Source: Helicoverpa zea
Lineage: Eukaryota > Arthropoda > Insecta > Lepidoptera > Noctuidae
Assembly (NCBI RefSeq): GCF_022581195.2
Contig: NC_061475.1
Location: 2,232,001-2,296,000, forward strand
Length of the DNA stretch: 64,000 nucleotides
Direction of reading: 5' to 3'
Both the position numbers and the translations under genes were made by a program. The notes below the pieces were generated by a model. It did not search any database. It worked only from the letters and a program-made list of their open reading frames with translations, and was not told the DNA's origin. Positions 22,529-35,667 of this stretch are shown in pieces. Within the stretch, counting starts at the first letter, position 1. The number at the start of each line of letters is the position of its first letter.

Positions 22529-22973
22529 TTTGGCGCCCTTACGCGCGTCGGATGTCAAGTGGGTGCGTTCGGTACCCGTCATTTTTAAAAAATAAAATCT
22601 CCGTAACTATGTTATATTGCTAGAGATAATGCCATTTTATAATGTCTAATAATTAACTTTGGGTCTCTTTTTTATATTACATTCAGTTTTTATTATAATT
22701 TAATAATAATAAAACGTTTAATCAAAGGTAAAAAAAATATTAACAACTAGAGTTAGTTTTCGAACGCACCATTCATTCAACAATCGTTCATTTTGCTCAC
22801 TGTGGCTCGTCCCTATTTACATTTGCATGACGTCACCTTGGAATTCGAATCGAGTGTTCGATAGTGTTTCGAATGTGGTTCGTGCTGCCTACTATCGACA
22901 AACTCCGTTTTCGAATCGAGGCCTCGATACATTGTCGATTCGAATACGTTAGATATTCGTGCTTGGCCCACAG

Positions 22974-23261
22974 TTCTGAAAGTTAGCTGAGTAAAGTAAC
23001 CAGATTGTTAGTGACATTTAAAACGGTTATATAGCCAAACCCTACTTCAATTAACATTTAATAGAAAATTAAACCAATTGAATTTGCAACACACAGTTAT
23101 CTAATTGCTATCCTATCGAACTTACCGAGAGCCTACTGTATACATGATTGTTTCTTACGCATCTGATTCAGTCATATTTGATCCGGTCAATCTCTAAAAC
23201 GGCCGAAATTATTTTCGACTTTCAACGCTGACACTTGCCATATATTAATTACTTTCTTTAA
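22974..23261. other. Unassigned sequence
   Basis: Short AT-rich spacer between element X and SINE-C; no features are recognised. Confidence 0.3.
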
Positions 23262-23642
23262 TTACTGCCTCGTTGGTCTAGCTGTCGCAAGTGCGACTGC
23301 TGAGCACGAGGTCTCGGGTTCGATTCCCGAGTCGGGCCGAAATCGCTTTGTGGGTTTTAGAAGACTTTCACATAGCAGCCCGGAGCCTGGAAGGTGGTGA
23401 TTGATACACCCGTGCATCGGAGAGCACGTAAATGTCGGTCCTGCACCTGATCTCTTTCCGGTCGTGTCGGATTGCCGTCCCATCGGGCTATGAGAGTGAA
23501 GGAATAGGGAGTGCACCTGTGTCTGCGCAAATGCTCGTGCACTATAATATGTCCTGCGTAGTTGGCTAATCTCCTTACATGAGAACAGCCGCCGTAGTCG
23601 ATAATCGGCCAGGAGGACATCATCATCATCATCATCATCATC
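23262..23642 (+). repeat. SINE-C (tRNA-derived) with (CAT)n tail
   Basis: Opens with tgcctcgttggtctagctg (box A) and gggttcgattcccgagtc (box B), the layout of a tRNA-headed SINE. The body contains ggtggtgattgatacaccc and tgcaccgtgatc-like words, and it ends in about eight cat units. A possible target duplication (actttct before and after) is imperfect. The clear tRNA-like head cannot be a working tRNA because the acceptor stem does not close and a long body follows. ORFs inside are spurious. Confidence 0.8.
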
Positions 23643-24068
23643 ACTTTCTCCATTAAGGTCAGCTATCAGACACTTTAGACAGTTAACATGAAAAAAAAAA
23701 ACATTAAAACGCGGGTGATGCCGTGGGGACTTTAAAAATCTTTTCAGCCTAAAAACTCGTATCGTCTCGTTTGTAAAACCACGTCATTTTTCAAAATTGC
23801 AGTTTTCTATAAATATACACTAAAGTGCAAAAAAAACTGGCGCGTCTTATTAGGCGCGATCGCTAATAACGGACGCTTATTTATAGGAATGCATTGTTTG
23901 GCATACGAAAAGTTCTCGATCGCATTATTATATAGTGTGAGTCAAATATTATTGCAACTCGTGTGTATTCGTCTATTGATATTTGAAAGCTGAGTCAATC
24001 TAATTAATGTTTTGTAATCTTGCTTAGAGTCCTACCTTCTTTTTTCCTTCTCATATCTCATCGAGAAG
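23643..24068. other. Unassigned sequence with a GC-richer block
   Basis: 23840-23920 (ctggcgcgtcttattaggcg, gcgatcgctaataacgg) is non-repetitive and unlike its AT-rich flanks. No frame is present. Confidence 0.3.
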
Positions 24069-24150
24069 AAATGAGCGTTAATCACAACGCCTGGTCAATT
24101 CAGATTGGTTGACTTCAGACATGCAGACCGGGTTTCCTCGAAGCTGGTAT
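24069..24150 (-). repeat. SINE-B fragment
   Basis: The reverse complement contains ctgaagtcaaccaatctg and gcgttgtgattaacgctcat, a degenerate SINE-B middle (compare agtctgaaatcaccaac...gtggtgattaacgctc). Confidence 0.5.
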
Positions 24151-27100
24151 TTTTCACTGGCTCATTGATAAAAACGTGAATTATAACTTGTCGTATGTAG
24201 CATGTAGCCAGTTCTTCTACAACTTAAAAACCTCATGCTACATTTTTTAGATTTTGTTGATTAAAAATAGCATTCCTTGTTACATAAAGCATAGAAGGGT
24301 CAACCAATAATGAGGCTTTTAATAGTTTTTCCACACGATTTCAGCAAACAGTGTACTAGACACTTACTATTATAAACGTACATAATGTCTTTATCCCTGT
24401 TAAAAAAAAATATCTCTTTACCTCTGTCCAAATACATATACCGAACAACAAAGTACGACACCCAAAATAATCTAAGCCACACACCATTTATTTCCATTTA
24501 TTTCCCATCTTGGAAAAAGACCCCAAAAAAATATCGTAAACACATATGATGCAAAAAATGGTTGTTTTGACAGCAACGCATATATTCGCCTCGCTCTCTT
24601 GGCTACGCTACAGATCTACAACGGTGTACGTGAGTCATCGCGCACTTTCCTTCTTATCACGATAGCCGTAAAAGGCGAGATGATCTGAACTGACGTTTTT
24701 GTTCGCGGTTCATGATTTTGTTTGTATTCTGAGACTACTATTTTACATTAGTCGATGCTTTGTTGTCTATTGACTTACCACGATCCTTTAAAATCATTTC
24801 TACTCAGTATTGGGGAAAAATAAATATGTAAATGGTTATGTACTCAGTCGTTGGGGCATTTTTCTGAATATACGTAGGTACCTGACATAATACACCTGAT
24901 AGCATTTACTCAATCAAAATGCTTTCATTTATCTTAACTAGTAGCTCAAAGGGCTCTGAAACAGATGAGCCGACTTGAAAAAATATTTCATTTCTGGGAA
25001 GTTCTGCCTACCTGGTGACACAAGCTATATTTTATTCGAGGTACGAAAAAAACTTCCCCGAGACTCGGTTAAAACTATAAGCAACAGCTAATTTCACATG
25101 TACATAGATGCTGTTTCTACTAAAACTTCTGTGATTTGATCGAAACAGCTTACACACAGAAACGAACTACTTAACTTTCAAGTTTAACCATAAACTATAT
25201 AACACAGAAACTGTTCATATTACCCAGTGTTACCACAATAAAACTAGTTCTCCTTACCATCCCCGTTCATAAACAGCTCACGAACATTAGCAACATTGTA
25301 ATGTAATGCAAGTACATCGGTTCGGTTCCCGGTCGATCAGTATCGGTGTAATGTATTTCAGGCGCAGTAGGAGGATATAAATAGTAGCGCAAGTTCACTG
25401 CCGATTTGTACGTGTTGTGAGGCTAGGAAATGAGCGGGAAATGATGTACTTGTAAAAGAAACATCTTTTAATTCCATTTTATTCATTCTGTTTCGAAGTC
25501 TACAAAAAGACTTCGCCTTAGAACGTCGTCTTAGAGTGAAAACCTGAGAAATTGTATTTTTACTCATTTTTTCATTAAGTTTCTAGGCACGAAATATCGC
25601 AAAGAAAATCCTACTTCTACCTCCTAAAATTTAAAGTTATTTACACGTAGGTACTTAGGAATATTTTATATTTTAATTGTTTTTGCAATCACAATATTGT
25701 TGGTACATCATTGTTTGCATAATGTCATGTTCTTTGAATTAATCCTACATGAATATTTTATTTATTATTTTAAAACCTGAGGAATAATTTACAGACGAGT
25801 GCACAATGTTGTGGTTGTTTTGGGCAGTTATTTTTTATATTTTTCACTAAGTATATGAGCTGAGATGGTTTGGAATGAGCAGTCTAATCATCATCTTCCT
25901 AGTGTTATTAACATGGCGTATGCAGTTAGGTAAAAGTGTTTTAATTTACATGAAACGACTGCCCATCTGACCTCCTTAGTTAAACCCATAGCTCTTGATA
26001 AGATTGGATGTATCCCTGAGGATTGCCAGATATCAAACGACAGCTAGGACTATGTCTGGACCAACCAAGTTAACGTGCTTCCCAACCAAAAATGAAATTT
26101 TTATGAAGTATTCAAGATGTACATCTATGGACCAATGTAGCCTAAAAATAATGGTAGGTATATTGATTACGCGAGCAAATTTTTATTATTGCGCTTTGTC
26201 GCAAGTTTTTACTGCGCTTCGACTTTCCACAAGCTCTATTACTCATATCAACAAAGTATCAAAACTCTCGCTCATAAAAAATCGCTGTTTTCGCATCCAC
26301 ACGGAGGCGCGTTCTCGTATCGTGTGTTCTCGGTATCAATAGCACAGCACAAGCCAACGCGAAGCACATCTGTTGCGCTCTCTTAGCAAGTGTGGCTATT
26401 GTTTATTTATATTCATTAGCTATTAGTTCATAATTATCATATTATGTGCACCTCTTCTACACGTCTTCTCTTTTCAGTTTAAGATGGAAGTTCGAAGTTT
26501 TGTTGTACTCCTAGAGATGAAGAACGAAATAATTATTTTTTTAATCAGGGAGCCTCGTGTTGTCATTTATGTCTAGTTATATTCTATTCAACAACTATAG
26601 AAATGTATGTCCCATGCATTCACAAAAAAAATGTGTTGGCTTCCAGACTAATCGGATGCAGCCGAATAGCAGTATTTTACAAGAGATGAACGTGCCTTCT
26701 GAAACATGGAGGAGCACGTTATGATATAGATGTGATATAAATGATCATCTCCTATCCACAGACCGACTACGCCAAGCATTGCTTAGCATTTAATCAAAAA
26801 ACCTTAAATCTATTCACAAAAATACACTCACAAAATTCCCAAACACCATTAACTAGACAGAGTGAATTAAAATATTGAAAACCTCGCATCGTTGATCCAC
26901 ATAATTGCTTAAATGAAACGCTTGCATCATCCCCTTAATTGGCGTATAAATTGATTCGTAAAAAGTTTAATCTATCATATTTGGTCGAGAGTTCGGCTCA
27001 CCCTATCTGACTACCTTCTTCATTACCAATCATCTTATATCCTCTAGTTTCCACAATCGAAAAGCAACCTTATTACTAAAGTCACAAGTTTCATTATTGA

Positions 27101-27417
27101 TTGACATGTGATGGTGGTTACGACTTTTTGTTTTGAAGTGTATGTCCGATGCATCCTACTATAGACAGTTATTAGTTTTATCAGTACTCGTGTTATTTGA
27201 TAGTTGCATAAAGCATATTGTTTGTTATCTAAATCGCGGTGCAACACAATGGTTTAAGATCCCATGATAATGATTATGAATATATTTTGTGGGATAATAA
27301 GATTGAGAGATATGTTGGATTGGGAATCCTTTCAAAATAAAGAGTAGCCTGAGAATAAACTCGTCATTTGTTTATTCAATTTGTAACATTTTGAAAATGT
27401 TTACGTAACAATTACAT
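24151..27417. other. Gene-poor AT-rich sequence
   Basis: Holds two short minus-strand SINE-A fragments (25930-25985, gactgcccatctgacctcc; and 26636-26690, ggcttccagactaatcgga). An open frame at 25995-26342 has no domain. 24560-24720 is GC-richer without a frame. I see no gene. Confidence 0.35.
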
Positions 27418-27545
27418 TGACTTCTTCTTCTTCTTTAACCGTCTCTCCAATTAGCGGAGGTTGGCAGTCAGCTCCACATATTTCTTGCAGTCCTTAGCGT
27501 CGTGAAACATTTGAGCCAGATTGGCCTGTCCATTCTCTAACGTTT
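27418..27545 (-). pseudogene. LINE ORF2 3' end fragment
   Basis: On the minus strand a frame reads ANLAQMFHDAKDCKKYVEL and stops after NLR, followed by ctaattggagagacgg and a (gaa)n tail. This ORF end plus tail is typical of lepidopteran RTE-like LINEs. Only the last roughly 30 codons remain. Confidence 0.6.
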
Positions 27546-30057
27546 CTCAACCGTCAAGTTTCAAGAGTTTTGTAAGTTGTTAAAGCCCTCTGTTTCTGTA
27601 TATTTTTTTCTTTGTATGCCCTTTCATCTACACATTAATAAAACTGATCTCTTATTGTAAAACAAAATGAGTAAAGTTAAGCCAGTCTCCATATTTCCAG
27701 ATTGCACTTCACGCTCAATCGTCACTCTTGCATTTCATTTCAATACAGAAAAATATGAAAGCTGTAGCAAAATTAATAAAATCAGATTTCTGCAAAGAGG
27801 ACAGATCAAATAAGTGAGCGTATTAAATCGTAAGTCGTGTCGCACGCACGCACGGTCATAGATTAAAATATTCATTGGGTGCTGCAGACCCAACAGGCTT
27901 TTGAAATGAAAGTGGATAGATACAGATAAATGATTAATTTCTATTACAATGTTGGCGGTGACATGAAGTTTAGAGATATTAACTTGTTGATTGTTGACCA
28001 GCACTTAAAGAATGAATGTGCCATCATTTTATTTCTCAATTGGCATTGTTAACTCTGACAGAATCCGCAAAATAAATCGAAATATAGTCACATCAGTTAT
28101 AGTAGCAGTATTTAGATTTGAATCGTAAATGTCAACCAATTTTTCACCTATCCGCTTTAGATATCATCATAATAAAGGAGAAAACGACTATCTACCAGGT
28201 ACCTACTTACTTATTTTTAATCAAGACTCATTATTGTGTTGAAGTAAATTGTCATTATAAAATACTTCAGTAATTATTAACCCCAATCATTTATTTTTCA
28301 GGAAAAATCCCAATCATCACAAATCTTTGAATTTATATATTTTTCCATTTACTTAACATAATTCATTTACAACTGTTATCACGCTGTTTATTTTTCTCAT
28401 TAAATTATATTTCTCTAGAATTAAATTACCTACCTTTCACCATCATCATCTCTCTTACCTACTCTATGACTCCACACGCATCCCACAAGGGGCGTCACAA
28501 AGTGCACATCGCCGGTCGCGTGGCGGCTGCAATCATAGCACTAATTGACGATTTGCTGCCCACTACACTGACGGACATGGGATAGGGAACACTGTGAGTT
28601 GGGTCGGTGTGCTGCTTTAGAAGTAGGTAGTTTTAAGGTAGAAAATGTATAGTGGAAGGTATAGAGGATAAAATGTTATGACATTGAAAATTTGCAATGC
28701 AGTAAAAACTGTATAAAGGACAACATAAATGGAAAATTTAGTATAACTTGTCGAGAACATAGTACATTTAGATATGTTTTGTAGGTGTTCGAGATTTTTG
28801 TAATTTCATGGAAAAGAGGAAAAATCTTAAGTACAATGTGAAAACATACATAACAACATTACATTTGTAAATAGGCAACATAACATAGGCAAACATATTC
28901 AATCACCTTAAATAAGAAAATTGCCTGTATCATATAGAAACAGCTGAAAAATTGATTGATTGATTTATAAAAAAGCTAAGATTTTTGGTTATTTATTCTT
29001 AAGTCTTTAAATATTTAATAACAAAAAAAATGAATTTAATCAATATCCTATAGACATTTACAAACGGAATCATTACTCTTATCAAGAAAAAAACTTTAAT
29101 AAATTAACATTTCAGCTAGCCCATTTTCCCTGTCCCCCAGTACAAAATGCGCACACGTCATTAATCCTACGCTGATCGCCGGTCGGGGGCTGTATACTTA
29201 ATGTGTCCTTTATTATGTTGATTTTATCCGCGTATAATAAGCGCCAGTTGATGCCTCGTTTGCTCAATTAATTGGCAATATTTCCTCTGGGACTGCACTA
29301 ATGTAGAGTTACATTTGACAGGTTTAACGTAACTTTATTATTGAATTTATTGGCTTTGAGTTTTGGGCTGTTTGGTCATTAACTGTACCTACAGTATTCG
29401 ACAGTGACATGGCCTCAATGACGTGCAATAGTGGACTTTTGTCAACGCTGATTTTATTGCTAACCACACTATTTCATCAGGCAAAGTTTTTTTATAATAG
29501 GTAAACTCTTTATTTCTCTTCCAATTTTTTATTTTGAATTTGTAATTTCACTGTTTAGAAAAAGGAACTAGACTAACAATATCAATGTCAAAATAATAAA
29601 GGATAAACAGTTCAGTTATTATATCAAATAATCGAACACTGCAACATAAATTAATTCAAACCTTATTACCATTAAGAAAAACAAATAAATATCATTGACA
29701 TTTACAACCAATCATTAACTAATACTGCCAAAGATTCCTAATCGTTCCAAGAATAAAAGGAACGTTGAGTTGCGATGCGCCAAATAATTTGGCAAGCGAG
29801 TGTACGTTCCCACAGGTCAGTGCAACTAGTGTAAATAAACCAAACTAATGTTATTGTTGTCATTGTTAGAAAAGTGAGCGGTGATTTAAATCTTTTGATT
29901 TTGTTCCCTTTTTTTGTTGATACAGTGTATTTGTTGGGGGGTAATTTACTCAATTTTATATTGCCACTGTTAAATTGATTACGAAGTGATAGTTTGTTAC
30001 ATTTATAACAGTAACTATATTCGTATCACCAATTTACGGGGATGATATGACTTATGA
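27546..30057. other. Unassigned AT-rich sequence
   Basis: No gene is recognised. Two GC-richer non-repetitive blocks stand out: 28480-28620 (ggcgtcacaaagtgcac, gcgtggcggctgcaatcata) and 29130-29330 (acgctgatcgccggtcggg, gcgtataataagcgccagt). Both lack open frames. Confidence 0.3.
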
Positions 30058-30198
30058 TGAACGTGATGAAACCTGGTCTTAAAAAGTCTGAAATCTCCTA
30101 CCAGTTTTGAGCAAACCAGATGATTAGCGCTCATTCCTTCTCTGTATTATGAAGATACCCTGTTCCTTGCAGAGGGACGATAAAAAGGCTGATGATGG
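30058..30198 (+). repeat. SINE-B copy
   Basis: Contains gaaacctggtcttaaaaagt, ctgaaatctcctacc, gattagcgctcattccttct and gacgataaaaaggctgatga. Confidence 0.7.
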
Positions 30199-30257
30199 CA
30201 TGAATGAATCACCAGATTCGTTTGAATCAGTAGACAAAAACCAGAAAATCACCACCA

Positions 30258-30407
30258 CCACCAGTCTTAACATCGTAGGTATAGTTTTACCCAATAACTA
30301 TGTTATGGAGATCAGATAGACAGTTCATAATAAAACACTGGTCCTTAGCGGCATCAGGATGCTTTGGAAACTAACCCAAATATAGTTGAAAAAACTGGGC
30401 ACATAAT
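30258..30407 (+). repeat. SINE-A copy, degenerate
   Basis: Contains accagtcttaacatcg, gagatcagatagacagtt, aaaacactggtccttagcg and atatagttgaaaaaactggg. Confidence 0.6.
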
Positions 30408-31565
30408 GCTCTCAATAGGTAAAAGTATTTAAATATTTCAGTGATAGTTGAATGATTCATATACGTTCCTTGTTTTGAGCTATTTTTGGACAACTCTGGG
30501 GGATAATTGCGACTAGCATGAGTTTGGCATTTAGTTTCAGTCAAATGCTAATGAGTTATTTATATGTTTATCATTGAACATTTTTGGAATAATTACCTTT
30601 CTGCGGCCAATTTGTAAAGTATGTTCAAAATCCTATTGGGTGAATGAAATAATGGTATTTATAAGATGACGGCAAAGAAAGAAGTACCTATTTATGAAGT
30701 AACACATGCTGCTCTGACCCCCAAAAATGGCATAAGCAGATGATTATTACATTGAAAAGACATGGATGTGTTAAACATTTCTGCTTTATATCTCAATTTA
30801 CATGGAGACAGTTTCTAAATCACTTATAAGATTTTCACTATTCATTAATTATTCATACCGTTGAATACTAATGATTAATGAAGTCCATCACTATTCCTTA
30901 CAGTAAAATTGACTTAAACGTGATAAGGACCAGGATTTTTTTTGAAGTAGGTATCAATATAGGTACACCTATATACAAAGTCGTTATGGTATTTTAGGTC
31001 CTAAGTGGTCCAGTCTACCTAAATTTCAGCCTAAACCCCACGTGTTTCACTAGTATTGAATATCATTGTAGACGCTATATATAATGCGGTGCGATTCACA
31101 TTTTCCCACGCCACCGAGTGGGCGGCAACTCACTGACATACTGAGCTCGAAACATTTCTACATAAATATCTTGCTGTATGATGTAGGCATTTGTTATTAT
31201 TAATTAGCGATTATACATATGATATGAAGATGTTAATTCATATGCTCCTTTCTTATTTCGATGGAATTTTATAATACTTACCTACGAAGCAATAATAAGG
31301 AAACATAGGTGATCAAGCACTAGGATAAGTTACCCTGTATAGTTCATCACCATAGCCATATCAGTATATTGCTAATTATTGTTCAATAGGCCTGAATATC
31401 TCCTTTCATAATTTTATCTAAATTGCTTCAGCCATTTTACCTAGAAACTGAAACCTATTTCGGGTTAAATAAGAATAGTTTTTAAAATATCTTGAAGTTT
31501 TGGATTTAGGAGAATATTTATCGACAACACGGAGTTAAAGACACTCCATCGGATTGCGCAGATTT
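30408..31565. other. Unassigned AT-rich sequence
   Basis: No frames, repeats or RNA features are recognised apart from scattered A/T runs. Confidence 0.3.
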
Positions 31566-31669
31566 CTGAGTTGAGGAGGTCAGATATGCAATCGCACCAT
31601 GAAAAACACTGGTACTCAACTGCATCCGGTTATACTGGAAGCTGACATCAACAGGCTAGGCAGATAATA
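31566..31669 (+). repeat. SINE-A fragment
   Basis: ctgagttgaggaggtcagat, aaaacactggtactcaactg and catccggttatactggaagc place it in the 3' half of SINE-A. Confidence 0.7.
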
Positions 31670-31850
31670 ACTTATTGCAAGTACTTATTTACTGGTGTTT
31701 GTCTGATAAAGCCCCGCAATAAAACACATCGTCGGCCAAGTGGACCGGGGCGAAACGTCACAGTTCTGCTACGTCACTATTTCAGCGTCTAAATGTATTA
31801 ATAATTCTCAGTATACAAGACTATTACTTGAATACATATGTTTATTAAAC

Positions 31851-32001
31851 TGTTTCCCGTGATTTCATCTGCGTCCCGTGGCAACTACTTCCCGCACCTG
31901 GATAAAATATGTCACCTGGGGCACATACTGTAGCATCCTGACAGTAAATTATGTTTTCAAATTGATTCAGTAGTTTCAAAAGCTTCAGGCGTAGTATAGA
32001 T
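31851..32001 (+). repeat. R1 tail copy
   Basis: tttcatctgcgtcccgtggc, aactacttcccgcacctgga and the terminal gtagtatagat match the block at 1016. Confidence 0.7.
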
Positions 32002-32140
32002 CTTTTTTTATACCATGCCTACTTCTACCTACTTTATAACTTCAAGCGGAATTCAAAAGTTATTTCTAAATTGATCAAGGGTTTGCAGGATACCCATTAA
32101 TATTCTTCTCATCTCTTGTTCCACTCTTTCGATATAGTCT

Positions 32141-32264
32141 TACGGCCGTTCCCAATTTTCTATCTATCTTTTACTGGAGATAAAAGTTTGACAATAGCTG
32201 TACAACTTATGTCAAATAACTATCTCTAGTTATCAAAACAACAGAATATTAGGAATGGTCGTTA
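32141..32264. mobile_element. MITE-8 copy 1 (foldback)
   Basis: The left end tacggccgttcccaattttc and right end gaatattaggaatggtcgtta are imperfect inverted repeats, with ctatctatctttt and tatctctagttatc inside on opposite sides. A related foldback is at 35668. Confidence 0.5.
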
Positions 32265-32929
32265 CATACATCTTACGCGTTCGAAAACATTCACATCCTA
32301 CTTTTCTAAGCTAAAATATAGCAACCAATATCTAAATAAATCCCATCCACATAACAAAAACACAACGGCTATTGTTTTGATAGTAAAACTTAACATAAAT
32401 ATATTGACATTCCCGATCAATAATATCTTATTCTAAGTTTATCATAGCAATAATGTATAGTATTTTAGTACCTATCCACTCGATTAATTATTGCACTATT
32501 GTAATGATCATTAATTAATATAACAACAAAGCGAGCTTCTGAACAATTGCAACACCTGTTAATCTGTATGTCATTTGTTTGCAACGAGACTGACCATTTT
32601 TTCTTGACACGCAGTGTAAATTCATCCTTTAATGCAATAAAAGTTTGTCAGGACAAAATTTACATCATTATGGATAACTGTTTCCACTATTTGTATTGTT
32701 ATTTTAAATCAAACTATATTTATTTGCATAAACTGTTGACGAAATGTTTTTTTTATATTGCATGCTTTTAGTTTTTTGTCTTTAGCGAGTTTGAAATCAG
32801 TTTATACCTACCCAAATCTTCTAAAATTCTAATAAGACCTATACAAAAAAGAAACATGAAAATAAATCGTTCCAGCAGTTTAAGAGATTTCGGTGACATA
32901 CAGAAGTTAATATTTTTGGACCCCGATGA
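32265..32929. other. Unassigned AT-rich sequence
   Basis: Short frames on both strands at 32547-32953 have no domain and ordinary base composition. No gene is supported. Confidence 0.3.
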
Positions 32930-33144
32930 CCGTGTGAGCATCTTTGCAGTCATTACGGGTAGTCAGAAGCCAGTAAGTCTGACAACAGTCTTACCAAATT
33001 GGGTTCCCCTGGTAACTGGGTGCAGGAGGTCAGATAGGCAGTTATATAGGGAGTTGCTCCTTGTAAAACACTGATACTCAGCTGCATTCGATTAGACTGG
33101 AAGCCGACGACAACATAGTTGGGAAAAGCTAGGCAGATGATGAC
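32930..33144 (+). repeat. SINE-A body, well preserved
   Basis: gcagtcattacgggtagtca, gaagccagtaagtctgacaa, gtaactgggtgcaggaggtc, ttgtaaaacactgatactca and gttgggaaaagctaggcaga are all close to the family consensus. Confidence 0.85.
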
Positions 33145-33444
33145 ATAAGTTCACATTTGATATTACAAAGAGCATCGTCCTAAAAGGCCAACTTATATTG
33201 GTCGATACTTTCATGAAAGTGGTACTTTGATCTTTACACAATAGCAATTAGAGTCATAATAAATTATAGATGTTATTTATCGTTTATAGAGTGCCGACAT
33301 GTTTATTATTGGTATTTAAATAAACAATAGCAAAGTACTTAAAGTTGGAATGTGGTTGATCATCGGCCTAGCTTTTTACCAACTATGTTTGGGTCGTGTT
33401 TCATTTAAACTGGGAGGAGCTGTTATGAAAACCGGGAAACTAAT

Positions 33445-33800
33445 ATCTCTCTCTCTTTCCTGCTATGCATCCCACATGGTGGTGGGGCCAGTTTTCCTTA
33501 TTTTTCTTTTCCACTTCGCTCTATCCGTGACGTCGCTCTCGGACACCTGGCACTCTTTCAGGTCTTTCGACACTACGTCCCGCCATCTGGTCTTGGGGCG
33601 CCCTCTCGATCTTCGACTGGGGATGGAAAGTTGCAGAGCCAAATTTCCCACGTAATCAGGTGGTCTTCTCTTTACGTGGCCATACCACCGTAGCCGATTC
33701 TCCTGCAACTTATCTGCGACATCACGCACCCCTAAACTTCCCCGCACGTATTCATTACAAATACGATCGAGCCTAGTGACGCCGCACATCACTCAACTCA
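33445..33800 (-). pseudogene. RTE-like LINE reverse transcriptase C-terminus
   Basis: On the minus strand a 109-codon frame contains ENRLRWYGHVKRRPPDYVG, then RGRPKTRWRDVVSKDLKE, then DRAKWKRKIRK. These are the hallmark C-terminal motifs of RTE-clade LINE ORFs downstream of the reverse transcriptase core. The rest of the ORF is absent, so this is a 5'-truncated dead copy. A similar, more decayed fragment is on the plus strand at 40560. Confidence 0.85.
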
Positions 33801-34000
33801 TATAATCACTCAACTAATATATTGTTACTAAACCTACTTAAAAAAATGCTAGGCACAATTTTTTCGAAATTATGTGATATTTAGTGTTTTTGGGTGTTTT
33901 TCCTCAATGACACTTTATCGGCTGAATGTAAGAGCTCTTTGCAAACATAATATACGTATCTATCGTAGATTACGATCCCTCTTTATAGGCAGACGTTTTT

Positions 34001-34058
34001 ATCCGGATGATGCGAGTAGTTCCCCTGGGGACAGGATGAAACCGCGGACGAAAGCTGA
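34001..34058 (-). repeat. R1 tail fragment
   Basis: Reverse complement of gtagttcccctggggacagg and gaaaccgcggacgaaagct, the R1 signature. Confidence 0.6.
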
Positions 34059-34894
34059 AGTGAAATAACTAAAGTGTGCTAATATAGCACAAGTGCTTTT
34101 CTTGAAAAAATACTAGTTTTTATTTTCTGAAAATTTTCTCACGTACATTTGTATAATCCACGGTCACGTTAGACTCTTAAATACTTCCGGGATGAAAATA
34201 CACAACACTCGCGGCTAGTGTTGCTTATTATTACTGAAAGAATTCTAAACATTTCCTCAAATCGGGATATCTTTTGCATGTTTCATAACATTCGATAAAA
34301 GAACGGATGAACCTATCTGGAAGAGAGCTTTATTTAAGATGATATTCAGTAAATTATTGTTTGTCCTGAACTTACACCTAATAAGTATAGAGCAAAAATC
34401 GATGTACGGAAATAATATTTAAGGCAATAGTATATCATAACACCGTCGCAAACTCAATCCAGTATTCCAACACATCATCATCTGCTTAGCCTTCCAATCC
34501 AACAATCCACAATTGAATCCAAATGGATTACAAATTACTGAACCTTCAGAAACGAGCGAAACATTCAATAAAAGCTTTTAAAATGTAATATTGGTAACCC
34601 CTTAGCGATAAGTGCGCACGATTGGTTTCCACAATAGCCTGCGATTGGTTTGGTGGAGGAAAGACAAAGGGTCCCAGTCTACTTATGTCGTCGAAGACTG
34701 TAATGCGTGCTCAAAAGGCTACGCTAAAAGGTTGAGCTCTCAACGCCCCAGCATTGTTCGTGTAATGCTGGTGATATGTATCATGTGGTATTGTTACATT
34801 GGTAAGCAATCGAGAGTTTAATGCTGTATTAAAATGTTATATGGTGTATCCAGATTGCGGACCTCTTGGATAAGTGACGGTCTGCGGATAGGTG
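34059..34894. other. Unassigned AT-rich sequence
   Basis: An isolated catcatctgcttagccttcc at 34469 is a SINE-A 3'-end echo. Frames at 34612-34821 have no motif. Otherwise featureless. Confidence 0.3.
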
Positions 34895-34998
34895 AAGGCA
34901 CGTTAAATTGCTGGCTTTTGAACGTTATTTGAACATCTTTGGCGGTCGTTACGGGTAGTCAGAAGCCTGAAAGTCTTACTAAGATATATCGAGGGGTA
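34895..34998 (+). repeat. SINE-A fragment
   Basis: ggcacgttaaattgctggc, gaacatctttggcggtcgtt and acgggtagtcagaagcctga identify the central part of SINE-A. It breaks off after the lysine-rich-looking gaggggtataaaagg. Confidence 0.7.
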
Positions 34999-35221
34999 TA
35001 AAAGGAATGAAAACATATGGAACTGGTGCGCTGCTGGCACTTCAAATTAACAATATCGTACTCTCTGCTAACTTATTTAGTACTGCCTGTTAGTATAACC
35101 TGCACCTACGTTCCAGGAGTACAGTTTTTCGCAACTGGGTAAAAGGTATGTTCTCCCTCAGTTCGTAGACTGTCTGTAATTTAAATGGGTACAGTAGTTT
35201 TTAGTCAAAGTGCGACAGTTA

Positions 35222-35320
35222 TTATTATTTTTTTTATTTGGAAATCATCAAATGACCCCTCCTGCTGTGGATGCAGCATGAGAGTCTCAGACTACCCACC
35301 ATGTTCCTTCTCAAGCCATT
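35222..35320 (+). repeat. Dispersed repeat R2
   Basis: gaaatcatcaaatgacccct, cctgctgtggatgcagc and gagtctcagactacccacca match the R2 copies at 6421 and 8612. Confidence 0.6.
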
Positions 35321-35667
35321 TATGTACCTGTACCATTGCACGAGGGTACATAAATGGCTGGTGTAACACTTTCTAACATTCCTCTAGCCCCGATTCTCAA
35401 AGAAATATTGTGAATAATGAGAGTATTGGCTAGACTTGTAAAAACAAGTAAATATATCATTACGACGACCTCCATCAATTTGGAGTTAAAACCAGTAGCA
35501 AAATGAAACTTTGTCATAAAATCGCTCGTAACACGATCTCAATTCATATTCTTAAACGTCTGTTGCCATTAACAAAGTTTATTAATAGTTTAGTTTAATG
35601 AACAAGTCCAAAACGTAAACACATAGTACCCGCGATACGCACTTTTAAAAGTACTATTCACTGACCC

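Larger units (their letters stand above)
20456..22973 (+). mobile_element. TIR element X, unit 2 (interrupted)
   Basis: Starts at tagcccaagcacgaat immediately after unit 1 and ends at tattcgtgcttggcccacag. Outside its two insertions it differs from unit 1 at only a handful of positions (for example gagaactg/gagaagtg, gtggcgcg/gtggctcg, gtgcttcg/gtgtttcg), so the duplication is recent. Insertions of 630 bp (20841-21470) and 631 bp (21898-22528) are inverted relative to each other. Confidence 0.75.

Noticed and set aside
23262..23340. tRNA gene
   Set aside because: Box A and B are present, but the acceptor stem does not close and a SINE body with a (CAT)n tail follows.
23357..23653. 98-codon minus frame starting with a Met run
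   Set aside because: The Met run is the (CAT)n tail of SINE-C read in reverse.
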